A DNA stretch of 61,066 nucleotides from an uncultured Succinivibrionaceae bacterium (GCA_944389865.1 CALXNX010000009.1:1-61066), one strand, 5' to 3'; positions 1-9,468 are shown, counted from the first letter of the stretch. Translations and numbers: made by a program. Notes: generated by a model from the letters alone, not told the origin.

Positions 1-77
1 GGACGGACTGGACAGGGTATGGATTTATAAATCAATGGGTTATTTGAAGGAGGGGGCAGAAACTGTCAAAGAAGCGG

Positions 78-106
78 TGCGATCCTGCGCACAATTTTGC
101 TAAACT
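78..106 (+). promoter_or_regulatory. Putative thrABC promoter (extended -10)
   Basis: A TGC-TAAACT extended -10 element sits at 98-106 with no convincing -35 element upstream. The same TGC plus -10 style recurs at the 6S RNA promoters and before the WYL gene in this window. Transcription from here would give a leader of about 120 nt before thrA. The leader contains GC-rich inverted repeats (GCAGCAG near 129 with CTGCTGC near 165). I see no threonine/isoleucine-rich leader peptide. Confidence 0.35.
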
Positions 107-236
107 ATGCCCTTATCCAACTTATAAATGCAGCAGCAAAAATTAGAAGATTCCGCTTTCCTCCTGCTGCCGGCACGCGCCGCGCGCTGTCCGCGGGATC
201 AGAGCAACAAGAGATAAAGCTGTCAAAGGAGCTTTT

Positions 237-2705
237 ATGCGCGTATTGAAATTCGGCGGCACTTCAGTGGCCAATGCCGAGCGCTTCATCAATGTGGCTG
301 ATATTGCCGTAAGTACGGCCAAACAGACCGAAACTGCCTTAGTTCTCTCCGCTCCTGCCAAAATTACCAATCTGTTAGTCGCCTTAGTAAAAAGCGCTGT
401 ACAGGGAGGTGACGGTGCTCAGGAATATGCCTCCATTCGCAGGATTGTCGAGCCTTTAATCAATACTTTGGCCTTAAAGTATCCGGATTTTGATGGGCAG
501 GCCGTCACCCATGAGTTCAATACCACCATGGACCTGATTGCCCGCCGCGTGCAGGGCATTTCCTTATTAGGTCAGTGTCCGGAGCTGGTTGAGGCTTTTA
601 TTGAAAGCCGCGGCGAGACCTTCTCCATTGCCGTGATGGCGGAACTGCTCAAGGCCATGGGCTGGCCCGTGCGCGTCATTGATCCGGTGATGGTGCTCGC
701 TGCCGAAGGCGGCATCCTGGAGTCTTCAGTCAATATTGAAGAATCACGCCGCCGCTACGCCATGATTGCCAGGGAGCCCGGCGCGATTACCTTAATGGCC
801 GGCTTCTGCGGCGGCAATGCCAACGGTGATTTAGTGCTGTTAGGCCGCAACGGATCTGATTATTCCGCCGCCTGCCTGGCGGCTGCGGCTGATGCTGAGT
901 GCTGCGAGATTTGGACCGATGTGGACGGCGTCTACAGCTGCGATCCGCGCTCGGTGCCCGATGCGGTGCTCTTAAAGCGCATGTCCTATAAAGAGGCCAT
1001 GGAGCTGTCCTATTTCGGCGCTAAGGTGCTCCATCCGCGCACTATTGCTCCGATTGCCCAGTTCCATATTCCATGCCTTATCAAGAACACCTTAAATCCG
1101 CAGGGTGAGGGCACCCTGATTGCCGAGGAGACCGATCGCTCCATCCCCATCAAGGGCATTTCCGATTTAAAGAATATCTCCTTAGTCAATGTGCAGGGCC
1201 CCGGCATGAAGGGCATGGTCGGCATGGCCGGCCGCCTCTTTACCGCGGTCTCGCAGGCTAAGATCTCCATCGTGCTGATCACGCAGTCCTCCTCGGAGTA
1301 TTCCATTACCTTCTGCATCCATACCCAGGATGCGCAGCGCGCGCGCCGGGCTATTGAAGAGGAGTTCCTGCTGGAGCTGCGCGAGGGACTGCTCGATCCC
1401 ATTGAGATCATCGATAAAAAGGCGGTGATCTCGGTGGTAGGCGACGGCATGCGCACTATGCGCGGCACCTCCGGCAAGTTCTTCCGCGCCTTAGCCCAGG
1501 CCAATATTAACGTCAACGCCATTGCGCAGGGATCCTCCGAGCGCTCCATTTCGGCGGTGATCGACGAGAGCAAGGTAGCTGAGGCCATTGCCATCTGTCA
1601 CATGACCTTCTTCAGCGCCAAGCAGATTTTAGACGTGCTGTTAGTCGGCGTCGGCGGCGTGGGGGCAGAGCTCCTTCGGCAGATCGCCAAGCAGCAGGAA
1701 GTGCTGAAATTAAAGCAGGGCATTGAGATCCGTGTAGTGGGTATTGCCAACACTAAGAACTTCATCACCAACCCCAACGGGCTGCCCTTAGATCAGTATC
1801 AGACTCTGCTCAGCGCGGATGCTGATGCCTGCCGGCCGTTTACCATTCAGCGGGCCAAGCAGCTGATTGAAGATTCGCACCTGGTTAATCCGGTGTTTGT
1901 GGACTGCACCTCTGATGAGCGCTTATCGCTGTCCTATATTGAGCTGATGCAGGCGGGCTTCCATGTGGTGACCCCTAATAAGAAGGCCAATACCGGCACC
2001 ATGGAGTATTACCGCGGACTGCGCCGCGCCGCGCGCGTCAATCACCGCAAGTTCCTCTATGAGGCCAATGTGGGCGCTGGTCTGCCGGTGATCAACACTC
2101 TGCAGAATCTGCTGGCCGCCGGCGATGAGCTTATCGAGTTCTCCGGCATTATGTCCGGCACCTTATCCTATATCTTCGGGCTGGTGGAGGACGGCATGTC
2201 GCTGTCTGAGGCTACCCGCGACGCCTGCGCCAAGGGGTATGCCGAGCCCAATCCGCGCGATGATTTAGAGGGCACTGATGTGGCCCGCAAGCTTTTGATC
2301 CTCGCCCGTGAGTGCGGATATGATCTCGATCTCTGTGACGTTGAAGTGCAGAGCCCGGTGCCCGCTGAGTTCCTGCGCGGTCAGAACGCTGAGGAAGTGC
2401 TGGAGTCGCTGTCTAAGGCTGACGAGCTCTTCAATCAGCAGGCAGCGGCCGCCAAAGCTGAAGGAAAGGTGCTGCGCTATGTGGCCTCTATTAAGAACGG
2501 CCGCTGCAGCTGCCGCGTCGAGGCCGTAGGCCCGCACGATCCGCTCTTTAAGGTGCGCGGCGGCGAAAATGCGCTGGCCTTCACCACCGCCTACTACAAA
2601 CCCATACCTTTAGTGATCAGAGGCTACGGTGCCGGCACCGCGGTGACCGCCGCCGGCGTGCTCTCTGATGTGCTCCGTCTGCAGAACTGGACTCGAGAGG
2701 GGTAA
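237..2705 (+). CDS. thrA: Bifunctional aspartokinase / homoserine dehydrogenase I
   Basis: It catalyses the first and third steps from aspartate to threonine: ATP-dependent phosphorylation of aspartate and NAD(P)H-dependent reduction of aspartate semialdehyde to homoserine. The 822 residues match the usual length of ThrA (about 820). The aspartokinase domain opens with KFGGTSV at residues 5-11. Tandem ACT regulatory segments follow at about 310-450. The homoserine dehydrogenase Rossmann motif GVGGVG lies near residues 470-476. The ATG start has an AAAGGAG ribosome site 6 nt upstream. It is the first gene of thrABC, with a 3-nt gap to thrB. Threonine feedback through the ACT region is expected from the family. 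A 30-codon ORF in the leader has no Thr codons, so E. coli-style attenuation is not supported. Confidence 0.97.
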   Translation: MRVLKFGGTSVANAERFINVADIAVSTAKQTETALVLSAPAKITNLLVALVKSAVQGGDGAQEYASIRRIVEPLINTLALKYPDFDGQAVTHEFNTTMDLIARRVQGISLLGQCPELVEAFIESRGETFSIAVMAELLKAMGWPVRVIDPVMVLAAEGGILESSVNIEESRRRYAMIAREPGAITLMAGFCGGNANGDLVLLGRNGSDYSAACLAAAADAECCEIWTDVDGVYSCDPRSVPDAVLLKRMSYKEAMELSYFGAKVLHPRTIAPIAQFHIPCLIKNTLNPQGEGTLIAEETDRSIPIKGISDLKNISLVNVQGPGMKGMVGMAGRLFTAVSQAKISIVLITQSSSEYSITFCIHTQDAQRARRAIEEEFLLELREGLLDPIEIIDKKAVISVVGDGMRTMRGTSGKFFRALAQANINVNAIAQGSSERSISAVIDESKVAEAIAICHMTFFSAKQILDVLLVGVGGVGAELLRQIAKQQEVLKLKQGIEIRVVGIANTKNFITNPNGLPLDQYQTLLSADADACRPFTIQRAKQLIEDSHLVNPVFVDCTSDERLSLSYIELMQAGFHVVTPNKKANTGTMEYYRGLRRAARVNHRKFLYEANVGAGLPVINTLQNLLAAGDELIEFSGIMSGTLSYIFGLVEDGMSLSEATRDACAKGYAEPNPRDDLEGTDVARKLLILARECGYDLDLCDVEVQSPVPAEFLRGQNAEEVLESLSKADELFNQQAAAAKAEGKVLRYVASIKNGRCSCRVEAVGPHDPLFKVRGGENALAFTTAYYKPIPLVIRGYGAGTAVTAAGVLSDVLRLQNWTREG

Positions 2706-2708
2706 GAG

Positions 2709-3674
2709 ATGACTGCTGCATACCGTGCTTATGCTCCGGCTTCGGCCGCCAATCTTTCCGTAGGCTTTGACCTCCTCGGAGTGGCTTTCAAACCCTTAAA
2801 CGGCGCACCCTTAGGCGACTTCGTCACCGTGCGCGAGAGCGCAGTCCCGGGCTGTCAGGTCGCAGTGTCCGGGCGCTATGCGCACAAGCTGCCGGCCGAT
2901 CCGCGCAGAAACATCGTCTATGATGCTTACGTGCTCTATCAGCAGGCACTGGCCGCTCGCGGCCTCAAGGCGCTCAATATTGAGATGCAGCTGGAGAAGA
3001 ATCTGCCGGTATGCTCCGGCCTGGGGTCTTCCGCCTCCTCGGTGGTGGCGGCGGTCACAGCCTTGGATGCCATTCATCAGAACGCTTTAGGGCAGGACGG
3101 CTGCTTGGAGCTGATGGGAAAGCTTGAGGGCAAGATCTCAGGCTCCATTCATTACGACAATGTAGCGCCGTGCTATTTCGGCGGCCTGCAGCTGATCATC
3201 GGCGAGAACGGCGTGATCTCCGAGCGCCTCAACGTGTTCAAAAATTGGTACTGGGTCTCCTGCTTCCCCGGCATTAAGGTGTCCACGGCGGCCGCGCGCT
3301 CAATTCTGCCGGCGCAGTACCGCCGCCAGGACGTCATCACCTTCGGGCGGCATTTGGCGGCCTTTGTGCATGCCTGCCACACCGGCAATGAGCAGCTGGC
3401 GGCTGCCTGCCTGACCGATGTCATCGCCGAGCCGTATCGGGCGCAGCTCATTCCGAACTTTGATCTGGCGCGCGAGTACGGTAAAGCGCGGCAGGCCCTG
3501 GCTACCGGGATTTCCGGCTCCGGCTCCTCCATCTTCTCGATCTTCACCGATAAAGAAGCGGCTTATGATATGAAGGAGTGGCTGGAGCGCAATTTCATTG
3601 CCAATGAGGATGGTTTCTGTCATGTCTGCGCCGTCGATGAAGAAGGCGCGCGCGCAGAGCAAATTGAGGAATAA
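2709..3674 (+). CDS. thrB: Homoserine kinase
   Basis: This GHMP-family kinase phosphorylates homoserine to O-phosphohomoserine in the cytoplasm, the substrate of ThrC. The GHMP ATP-binding motif PVCSGLGSSASS is at about residues 98-110, and a second glycine-rich segment, GISGSGSSIFS, lies in the C-terminal part, as expected. Length is 321 residues (E. coli about 310). It sits between thrA and thrC with gaps of 3 and 2 nt, so the three genes are almost certainly one transcript with coupled translation. Confidence 0.96.
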   Translation: MTAAYRAYAPASAANLSVGFDLLGVAFKPLNGAPLGDFVTVRESAVPGCQVAVSGRYAHKLPADPRRNIVYDAYVLYQQALAARGLKALNIEMQLEKNLPVCSGLGSSASSVVAAVTALDAIHQNALGQDGCLELMGKLEGKISGSIHYDNVAPCYFGGLQLIIGENGVISERLNVFKNWYWVSCFPGIKVSTAAARSILPAQYRRQDVITFGRHLAAFVHACHTGNEQLAAACLTDVIAEPYRAQLIPNFDLAREYGKARQALATGISGSGSSIFSIFTDKEAAYDMKEWLERNFIANEDGFCHVCAVDEEGARAEQIEE

Positions 3675-3676
3675 AA

Positions 3677-4957
3677 ATGCAGCTGTTTAATTTAAAGGAA
3701 AAGACGCAGCAGGTGAGCTTTGCTGAAGCGGTAAAGCTCGGTATCGGCCATAATCAGGGCCTGTTCTTTATGGATAAGTTAGAGCCGCTGGATAATATCG
3801 AGGAGCTTTTAAAGCTGCCCTTAGTAGAGCGCAGCGGCAAAATTCTGCGTCACTTAATCGGCGATGAAATTCCGACCTTAGAGGACATTGTGAAGTCCGC
3901 CTTTGTGTTCCCGGCTCCGCTCGTCAAGGCTGATGCTGACATCTACGCCTTAGAGCTGTTCCACGGTCCTACCTTGGCTTTTAAGGACTTCGGCGCGCGC
4001 TTCATGGCCCGCGTGCTGAGCGCAGTGCGCGGCGACGGGCATTTGACCATTTTAACTGCCACCTCCGGCGATACCGGCGCGGCCGTGGCTGATGCCTTCT
4101 ACGGACAGCCGGGCATTGACGTGGTGGTCCTCTATCCTAAGGGCAAGATCTCCGCGCTGCAGGAAAAGCTTATCGCCACCTTGGGCGGCAACATCCGCGC
4201 GGTGGAGGTAGACGGCACCTTCGATGAGTGCCAGGACTTAGTCAAGCAGGCTTTTGATGACAGTCAGTTCCGTGCGCAGGTGGGGCTGAACTCCGCCAAT
4301 TCCATCAATATTTCGCGTCTGCTCGCTCAAGTGTGCTACTACTTTGAAGCCGCCGCGCAGCTGACCCCGGAGCAGCGCGAGCGCTTGGTGTTCTCAGTAC
4401 CCTGCGGCAATTTCGGCAACATCACCGCAGGCTTAATTGCCAAGGCTTTGGGACTCAAGTCGCGCTTTATGATCTCCTGCAATGCCAATGACACCGTGCC
4501 GCGTTATTTAGCCTCCGGCTCGTGGGATCCGCACGCGACTATTCCGACGCTGTCCAATGCCATGGATATTTCCCGCCCGAACAATTGGCCGCGCGTTGAG
4601 GCTTTAGTCAAGATGCAGCGCTGGCAGCTGAGCGACTTTGACTGCGGCTCGCTGACTGATGATGAGACCAGGGCGTCAATGCAGGCACTGTATAAAAAGA
4701 CCGGCTATGTGCTCGAGCCGCACGCCGCCATCGCCTATCAGGTGTTAAGCGATCACTTAAAGGAGGGGGAGACCGGCATCTTCCTGGGCACTGCACATCC
4801 GGCCAAGTTCAAGGAAACTGTGGACAGCACCTTAGGTATCGATCTGCCGCTGCCCAAGGCTCTGGCTGACCGCGCCCTGCTGCCTGCCGTCAAGACCGAG
4901 CTCAAGCCGGATTACGCTGCTTTAAAGACCTTTATGTTAAAAGAGCTGGGCCTGTAA
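3677..4957 (+). CDS. thrC: Threonine synthase
   Basis: A PLP-dependent enzyme that converts O-phosphohomoserine to threonine. The PLP lysine is in the motif TLAFKDFGARF near residue 102, and the TSGDTGAAV and PCGNFGN phosphate-binding loops are present. Length is 426 residues (E. coli 428). It begins 2 nt after thrB. It ends the thr operon, and a GC-rich hairpin follows about 20 nt after the stop. Confidence 0.97.
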   Translation: MQLFNLKEKTQQVSFAEAVKLGIGHNQGLFFMDKLEPLDNIEELLKLPLVERSGKILRHLIGDEIPTLEDIVKSAFVFPAPLVKADADIYALELFHGPTLAFKDFGARFMARVLSAVRGDGHLTILTATSGDTGAAVADAFYGQPGIDVVVLYPKGKISALQEKLIATLGGNIRAVEVDGTFDECQDLVKQAFDDSQFRAQVGLNSANSINISRLLAQVCYYFEAAAQLTPEQRERLVFSVPCGNFGNITAGLIAKALGLKSRFMISCNANDTVPRYLASGSWDPHATIPTLSNAMDISRPNNWPRVEALVKMQRWQLSDFDCGSLTDDETRASMQALYKKTGYVLEPHAAIAYQVLSDHLKEGETGIFLGTAHPAKFKETVDSTLGIDLPLPKALADRALLPAVKTELKPDYAALKTFMLKELGL

Positions 4958-4979
4958 TTAAGCCCCAGCCCTCATGCCT

Positions 4980-5002
4980 TCCTCCGCCGATCTGGCGGAG
5001 GA
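4980..5002. terminator. GC-rich hairpin between thrC and the convergent phosphatase gene
   Basis: Perfect 9-bp stem TCCTCCGCC / GGCGGAGGA with a 5-nt loop (GATCT). It lies between the convergent ends of thrC and the tyrosine phosphatase gene. No long T tract follows on either strand, so it is a weak or factor-assisted terminator candidate that could serve both directions. Confidence 0.5.
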
Positions 5003-5030
5003 GCTCCTCATCTAAATCACAGATCTGCCG

Positions 5031-5483
5031 TTAGGTTAAAGCCTTCAGCAGGGCCTGACAGCCATCCACAATCTCAGCGTACGCGAGAGCAAAGTTGCCG
5101 CTGTACCACGGATCGGCAATTTCATGGTGCGGATCGACGGTATAGGCGGAGAGCAGTTTGACCTTGTCAGGCAGCGTGCCGAAGCGCCGGCTCATATAAG
5201 CTAAGTTGCTGTTATCCATTACTAAAATCAGATCGTTATGCTCTAAATCCGCAGCGGTCATCTGCCGGGCGCGCTTGCCCTGACAGCTGATGCCGTGCGC
5301 GGAGAGCTGCGCTTTTGCCGGCGGATAGACCGGATTGTCTACTTCCTCCGTGGACACCGCCGCCGAGGAGATATTGAAAGCGCTGCTCAGACCGGCCTTT
5401 TCGACCATATCTTTAAATACAAATTCAGCCATCGGCGATCTGCAGATGTTGCCGTGGCAGACGAACAATACATTGGTCAGCAA
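5031..5483 (-). CDS. Low-molecular-weight protein-tyrosine phosphatase
   Basis: A cytoplasmic phosphatase of the LMW-PTP/arsenate-reductase fold, acting on phosphotyrosine or other phosphomonoesters. The P-loop CHGNICRS (CX5R, nucleophile Cys9, Arg15) is at the N-terminus. The catalytic-acid motif DPWY lies near residue 122. Length, 150 residues, is typical. In gammaproteobacteria such enzymes are often Wzb/Etp-type partners of capsule tyrosine kinases, but no polysaccharide genes are nearby, so the substrate is open. It lies 10 nt downstream of the AlbA_2-type gene on the same strand and may be co-transcribed with it. Confidence 0.9.
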   Translation of the reverse strand: MLTNVLFVCHGNICRSPMAEFVFKDMVEKAGLSSAFNISSAAVSTEEVDNPVYPPAKAQLSAHGISCQGKRARQMTAADLEHNDLILVMDNSNLAYMSRRFGTLPDKVKLLSAYTVDPHHEIADPWYSGNFALAYAEIVDGCQALLKALT

Positions 5484-5493
5484 TATGTGCTCC

Positions 5494-6771
5494 TTATTTT
5501 TTATCGCGAGCGTAAAAAGGATTTAAGCGGTATTTAGTTCCACGGCCGCGTCCGGTAATTTCCACTACGCCTATTTGGCTCAGATTTTGCAGCAGCTTTG
5601 CAGTCTTGGATCTGCTAAAAGGCAAATTAGGCGCAATGTCACTGATAGATTGAAGGGTCGCAGGACTCAAAACGCGATATACACTCAGTTCATCATTTTC
5701 TAAATTCAGGTCCCGCTCAAAAATAGGGAGTACTATCTTGATACTGTTTTCAAATATTGCAAATTCAGGTTGTTGTAATCCCTCTGTATATAATTCTTTT
5801 ATGCGGGTAATACCTGTACCAAATATTTCGACAAAATCTAATCTGTAAAATACGTTGGCCAGATTTCTATTTCTTAAAATTGAAATATTGCAATCTAAAT
5901 ACTCAGATTCGGATATTCCTGGAGGTAATCCGCCTGGAGAAAGAATCTCTATACGGTCATCAAACATGGATACTTTAATACAGGCATCTACATCCCATGT
6001 TCTATGAATCAGGGCATTGGAAACAGCATCTCTGAATGCATCCTCAGGAATTCTTTCTATTTTTTTTCTCTCGACGTCTTTGATTATTTCGTATTGATAA
6101 TAATCTTTGTAGACTTCTAATACTTTATCAAATACAGATAATATCGATATGTTAGAGAATGTTTCGCGCCGATTAATGACACTGATGTTTTCACCAAATT
6201 TAACCAGATCAATGCCGGGAAAATGATTTTTATCGGCTAATAGTCCGGCCGCATTATTATAGCCAGTGCTGTCGTTATAAAGGCTCAGAGTTCTTAAGGT
6301 ATCCTGATTAAAATTTTTAAGCGCAATGTGGTCCTTTAATTTTTGGCTGAGGATCTCAAAGCTCAGCTCCTGATCCGCACAAGGCAATTCTTCAAATCTG
6401 ATATTCTTTCCTGCCAATACCAGTCTGGTTAATTCCAGACTGTCTACCTCGATAGTTGATGTATCATTACGTTTGTAGGCTTTTGCCTTATATAAATAAG
6501 GTTTTTGCGTTCCGCTTTTAACTGTAAGCTTGATAGTGCGATCATTATTCTGCACTTCCAGCTTGTAATCAGGCTGCGGTTTAATACTGTCATTAATCTT
6601 GTTTTCTATATCCAAGCAAGCTTGTTTTGTATCAGGTAATCCTTTTACATTACCATTGTCATCAATGCCAAAATAAATTACTCCGCCCGCATAATTTGCA
6701 TAGGCACTTACAGTTTTTAAAAAGGTATGGCTGACAGCTTCTTTAAACTCGGTTGTCCTTGATTCTTGCAT
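5494..6771 (-). CDS. AlbA_2 (Schlafen-like) domain ATP-binding regulator
   Basis: A 425-residue protein of the AlbA_2/'putative DNA-binding, ATP-dependent' family. The N-terminal AlbA_2 module (residues 1 to about 110) opens with ESRTTEFKEAVS and contains AYANYAGGVIYFGIDDNG, the family hallmark. A HATPase-like C-terminal segment (about 240-345) has FRDAVSNALIHR and SPGGLPPGIS. A winged-helix-like tail follows (about 365-425). The gene is clearly more AT-rich than its neighbours and uses ATA and TTA codons freely, which suggests horizontal acquisition. Family members are annotated as regulators, and some occur in defence or mobile contexts; the function here is not known. Three in-phase CGTAAAT repeats lie upstream and may be its operator. 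Confidence 0.8.
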   Translation of the reverse strand: MQESRTTEFKEAVSHTFLKTVSAYANYAGGVIYFGIDDNGNVKGLPDTKQACLDIENKINDSIKPQPDYKLEVQNNDRTIKLTVKSGTQKPYLYKAKAYKRNDTSTIEVDSLELTRLVLAGKNIRFEELPCADQELSFEILSQKLKDHIALKNFNQDTLRTLSLYNDSTGYNNAAGLLADKNHFPGIDLVKFGENISVINRRETFSNISILSVFDKVLEVYKDYYQYEIIKDVERKKIERIPEDAFRDAVSNALIHRTWDVDACIKVSMFDDRIEILSPGGLPPGISESEYLDCNISILRNRNLANVFYRLDFVEIFGTGITRIKELYTEGLQQPEFAIFENSIKIVLPIFERDLNLENDELSVYRVLSPATLQSISDIAPNLPFSRSKTAKLLQNLSQIGVVEITGRGRGTKYRLNPFYARDKK

Positions 6772-6810
6772 ACTTCGCGCCTCCCTTCCTATTTTTCTGC
6801 CTTAATTATA

Positions 6811-6879
6811 CGTAAAAAAATGGGCAATTTTAATCATATTTGTTTGCGCGTAAATTTATGCGTAAATCTCATCGTAAAT
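6811..6879. repeat. CGTAAAT direct repeats with 12-bp period upstream of the AlbA_2 gene
   Basis: CGTAAAT occurs at 6849, 6861 and 6873, exactly 12 bp apart. A fourth, imperfect copy (CGTAAAA) is at 6811. They fill the short gap between the phosphatase gene gph and the AlbA_2 gene, 40-110 bp upstream of the latter's start. One more CGTAAAT occurs at 7654 upstream of apt. The regular phasing suggests a multimeric DNA-binding site. Confidence 0.6.
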
Positions 6880-6894
6880 GACGGCTTTGAAGTC

Positions 6895-7617
6895 TCAGCC
6901 TAAGATCAGCTGCGTCAGATCCGCAGGCGTATCGACGTAATAATCGCTCTGCCAGGCAAAGGGATCGCCGCATTCCACCGCTCCGTAGCCCCACAGCGCG
7001 GTGCAGCTGATGCAGCCGGCATGGCGCGCCGCCTCAATGTCATTTAAATGATCGCCGATGTAGAGGGTGTCCGCCGGCTTAAGGCCTAACTGGCGGCAGG
7101 CCGTGAGCAGGGGCTCGGGGTGCGGTTTGCCGTGCGCGCAGCTGTCCCCGCCCAGCAGCAGGTCGAGATCCTGATTAAAGGCAAAGCCGCCCAAAAGCTC
7201 CAGGGCCATGCTGCAGTACTTATTGGTCACCACGGCGCATTTAATGCCGGCTTGATGCAGCTTTTCAATCAGCTCGGGCATGCCGGCAAAGGGCTTGGTG
7301 TAGACGCAGATATGCGACGTGTAATACTCTGCAAAAAAATCGCGCATTTCCCCTTCGATCAGGGAGGCCAGCTTCAGGTCGTGCTCCGCCTCCGGAATAC
7401 CAAGGCGCATCATAGCGCGCATCCCGGAGGTCACTTTAGTGCGAATCAGCTCCGGATCGGCCGCTTTAAACCCAAAATGGGTCAGCGTCGCATTGCAGGC
7501 GGCGATGAGATCGGGCGCGGTATCAAGCAGGGTGCCGTCCAAGTCAAAGAGCACGCCGTGCGGGCGCGGATTTAATGGGAATGAAGCTGCGGTTTTTGTG
7601 CGCTTAAGTATTGACAC
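6895..7617 (-). CDS. gph: Phosphoglycolate phosphatase-like HAD hydrolase
   Basis: HAD-superfamily phosphatase, probably removing phosphate from 2-phosphoglycolate formed during DNA repair. Motif I is [13 protein letters not shown], motif II is VVTNK, the motif III lysine is in GKPHPEP, and motif IV is [12 protein letters not shown], the order expected for Gph/PGMB-like enzymes. Length is 240 residues. The start is a GTG at 7617; an in-frame ATG is lacking upstream of motif I. It is divergent from apt with about 60 bp between the genes. Other small phosphate esters are possible substrates. Confidence 0.8.
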   Translation of the reverse strand: MSILKRTKTAASFPLNPRPHGVLFDLDGTLLDTAPDLIAACNATLTHFGFKAADPELIRTKVTSGMRAMMRLGIPEAEHDLKLASLIEGEMRDFFAEYYTSHICVYTKPFAGMPELIEKLHQAGIKCAVVTNKYCSMALELLGGFAFNQDLDLLLGGDSCAHGKPHPEPLLTACRQLGLKPADTLYIGDHLNDIEAARHAGCISCTALWGYGAVECGDPFAWQSDYYVDTPADLTQLILG

Positions 7618-7678
7618 TTTTAGCCTTAATTTCTATATTTGCGCTGTTTTGTGCGTAAATTCTAACGTGGAGAGCATG

Positions 7679-8251
7679 ATGTTAAATCTCGCCCAGATCC
7701 CTGATTTTAAGGAAAAAGCTGCCAAGCTGCAAGAGAGCATCAAGTCAGTGCCGGACTTCCCCAAGCCGGGCATTTTATTCAGGGACGTTACTTCCTTATG
7801 CGAGGATGCAGATGCCTTCAGGTTAAGCATCGACTTATTAGAGCAGATCTTCAAAGACGACAACATTGACAAGGTGGTCTGCGCGGAAGCGCGCGGCTTC
7901 GTTTTCGGCGCACCCCTGGCCGATCGCCTGCACTGCGGCTTAGTGCTGGTGCGCAAACCAGGCAAGCTGCCCCGTGAGACCTTATCGGAGTCCTATGCCC
8001 TGGAGTACGGCACTGATCTGCTGCAGATCAATGTCGATGCGGTCAAGCCCGGAGAGCGCGTGCTGGTGCTCGATGATCTCTTAGCTACCGGCGGCACTGT
8101 TGAGGCCATGGTTAAATTAGTGCGCCGCCTTAAAGGTGAGGTAGTGGCCGCAGCTTTCGTGCTGGAGCTTTATGATTTGGGCGGCGCGGATAAATTAAGA
8201 CACGACGCACAAGTGCCGGTGGTATCCTTAGTAAAATTCCCTGGTCACTGA
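7679..8251 (+). CDS. apt: Adenine phosphoribosyltransferase
   Basis: Purine salvage enzyme: adenine plus PRPP gives AMP. The PRPP-binding motif [13 protein letters not shown] is present and the 190-residue length fits Apt (about 183). The reading frame is open further upstream, but the family begins at about [10 protein letters not shown]. Two adjacent ATG codons lie at 7676 and 7679. The GGAG at 7669-7672 is better spaced for 7679. The gene lies 57 bp before dnaX, an order also found in E. coli (apt-dnaX). Confidence 0.93.
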   Translation: MLNLAQIPDFKEKAAKLQESIKSVPDFPKPGILFRDVTSLCEDADAFRLSIDLLEQIFKDDNIDKVVCAEARGFVFGAPLADRLHCGLVLVRKPGKLPRETLSESYALEYGTDLLQINVDAVKPGERVLVLDDLLATGGTVEAMVKLVRRLKGEVVAAAFVLELYDLGGADKLRHDAQVPVVSLVKFPGH

Positions 8252-8308
8252 TACAATAATTCAAGCTGCAGTGCAGGTACTGCAGCCTTAAGTTTTTAAG
8301 GATAAGTC

Positions 8309-9430
8309 ATGGCCATTGCGCTTAACGGTGAATATCAGGCTTTAGCCCGCAAATATCGTCCTCAGACTTTTGCAGACGTAGTCGGACAGAAGCATGTGCT
8401 AGGGGCTTTAGCTAATGCCATCGACACTAAGCGCATCCATCATGCTTATCTTTTAACCGGCACCCGCGGCATCGGCAAGACTACCATTGCGCGCATTATT
8501 GCCAAATCCCTGGAGTGCGAGCAGGGGATCAGCTCGCATCCGTGCGGTCAGTGTGCGGCCTGTCAAGGCATTGCGCACGGCTCTTATCCTGACGTCATCG
8601 AAATTGACGCCGCCTCCCAGACCAAGGTCGATGATACCCGCCAGCTTTTGGAGAATACGCAGTATCCGCCGGTGACTGGGCGCTATAAGATCTACATCAT
8701 CGACGAAGTGCACATGCTTTCGCAGAGCAGCTTCAATGCGCTGCTCAAGACTTTGGAGGAGCCGCCGGCATACGTCAAATTCATCTTAGCGACCACCGAT
8801 CCGCACAAGATCCCCACTACGGTGCTGTCGCGCTGTCTGCAGTTTCAGTTAAAGGCTTTAAGCGTTGAGGAGATCTCCGCCCAGATCATGAAGATTGCAG
8901 CCGCCGAGCAGTTAAGCTGCGAGCCTGAAGCGGCTCTGCTGCTTGCCCGTGCCGCCAAGGGCTCAATGCGCGATGCGCTCTCGCTTACCGATCAGGCTGT
9001 TGCGTTGGGCGGCGGCGCTGTCAGGCGTGATACCGTGCTGTCTATGCTCGGAGCTGCCGGAGACAATTTAGTGCTGGCAGTGCTCGAAAGCCTGCTGCCT
9101 GACACAGCTGCAGATCTGGGAAAGCTTTTGGGCGACATCGCCGAGGTCAGCCCCAATTACCGCACGCTGCTCGATGAAATGACCCTCGCGCTGCATGATT
9201 TAGCGCTCTTTCAATTCATCGGGGGCAGCCGGCTGAATGTATTCTCGCTGCCTTTAAATCTTTTAGAGCAGTACGCCCCGCGCTTCAGCGCACAGGAGCT
9301 GCAGCTGTACTATCAGATCTGCCTTGAGGGGCTGCGCGAGTACGATTTTGCGCCTGACGGCAAGGCCGCCTTTGAGATGACGGTCCTGCGCCTGCATGCT
9401 TTCAATCCGGAAAAAAAAAAGCTTGGCTAG
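8309..9430 (+). CDS. dnaX: DNA polymerase III clamp-loader subunit, short (gamma-like) form
   Basis: The zero-frame product of dnaX: AAA+ ATPase of the clamp loader. Walker A is GTRGIGKTT near residues 51-59. The zinc module has C-x8-C-x2-C-x2-C (from CEQGISSHPCGQCAAC). Walker B is IIDEVH, and the sensor/SRC motif is LSRCLQFQ. Translation in this frame stops at codon 374, just after domain III (ends FNPEKKKLG, with TAG at 9428). The product therefore has domains I-III, enough for clamp loading but without the tau C-terminal domains. The stop lies inside a stem-loop that follows a run of ten A residues. The tau extension is open in the -1 frame. Confidence 0.93.
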   Translation: MAIALNGEYQALARKYRPQTFADVVGQKHVLGALANAIDTKRIHHAYLLTGTRGIGKTTIARIIAKSLECEQGISSHPCGQCAACQGIAHGSYPDVIEIDAASQTKVDDTRQLLENTQYPPVTGRYKIYIIDEVHMLSQSSFNALLKTLEEPPAYVKFILATTDPHKIPTTVLSRCLQFQLKALSVEEISAQIMKIAAAEQLSCEPEAALLLARAAKGSMRDALSLTDQAVALGGGAVRRDTVLSMLGAAGDNLVLAVLESLLPDTAADLGKLLGDIAEVSPNYRTLLDEMTLALHDLALFQFIGGSRLNVFSLPLNLLEQYAPRFSAQELQLYYQICLEGLREYDFAPDGKAAFEMTVLRLHAFNPEKKKLG

Positions 9431-9468
9431 GGGAAGAGCAGGCAGCTGAGATCGCGTATCAGCCAAGC
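9411..9468 (+). promoter_or_regulatory. dnaX slippage site: A10 run plus adjacent stem-loop
   Basis: Ten consecutive A (9411-9420) are followed without a gap by GCTTGGCT (9421-9428), whose perfect reverse complement AGCCAAGC is at 9461-9468. The stem is 8 bp with a 32-nt loop. The zero-frame stop TAG lies at 9428-9430. A -1 shift on the A run joins the first 370 codons to an open frame that continues to 11055. This is the classic make-up of a frameshift element, and dnaX is a known host of such sites. Polymerase slippage on the A run is an alternative mechanism. Confidence 0.8.

Noticed and set aside
124..220. Threonine leader peptide and attenuator before thrA
   Set aside because: The only well-placed short ORF (30 codons from about 127) contains no Thr and no Ile run, and there is no stem followed by a T tract.
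1010..1594. 194-codon antisense ORF inside thrA
   Set aside because: It is a frame shadow of a GC-rich conserved gene; Ser/Arg/Met-rich composition and no recognisable domain.
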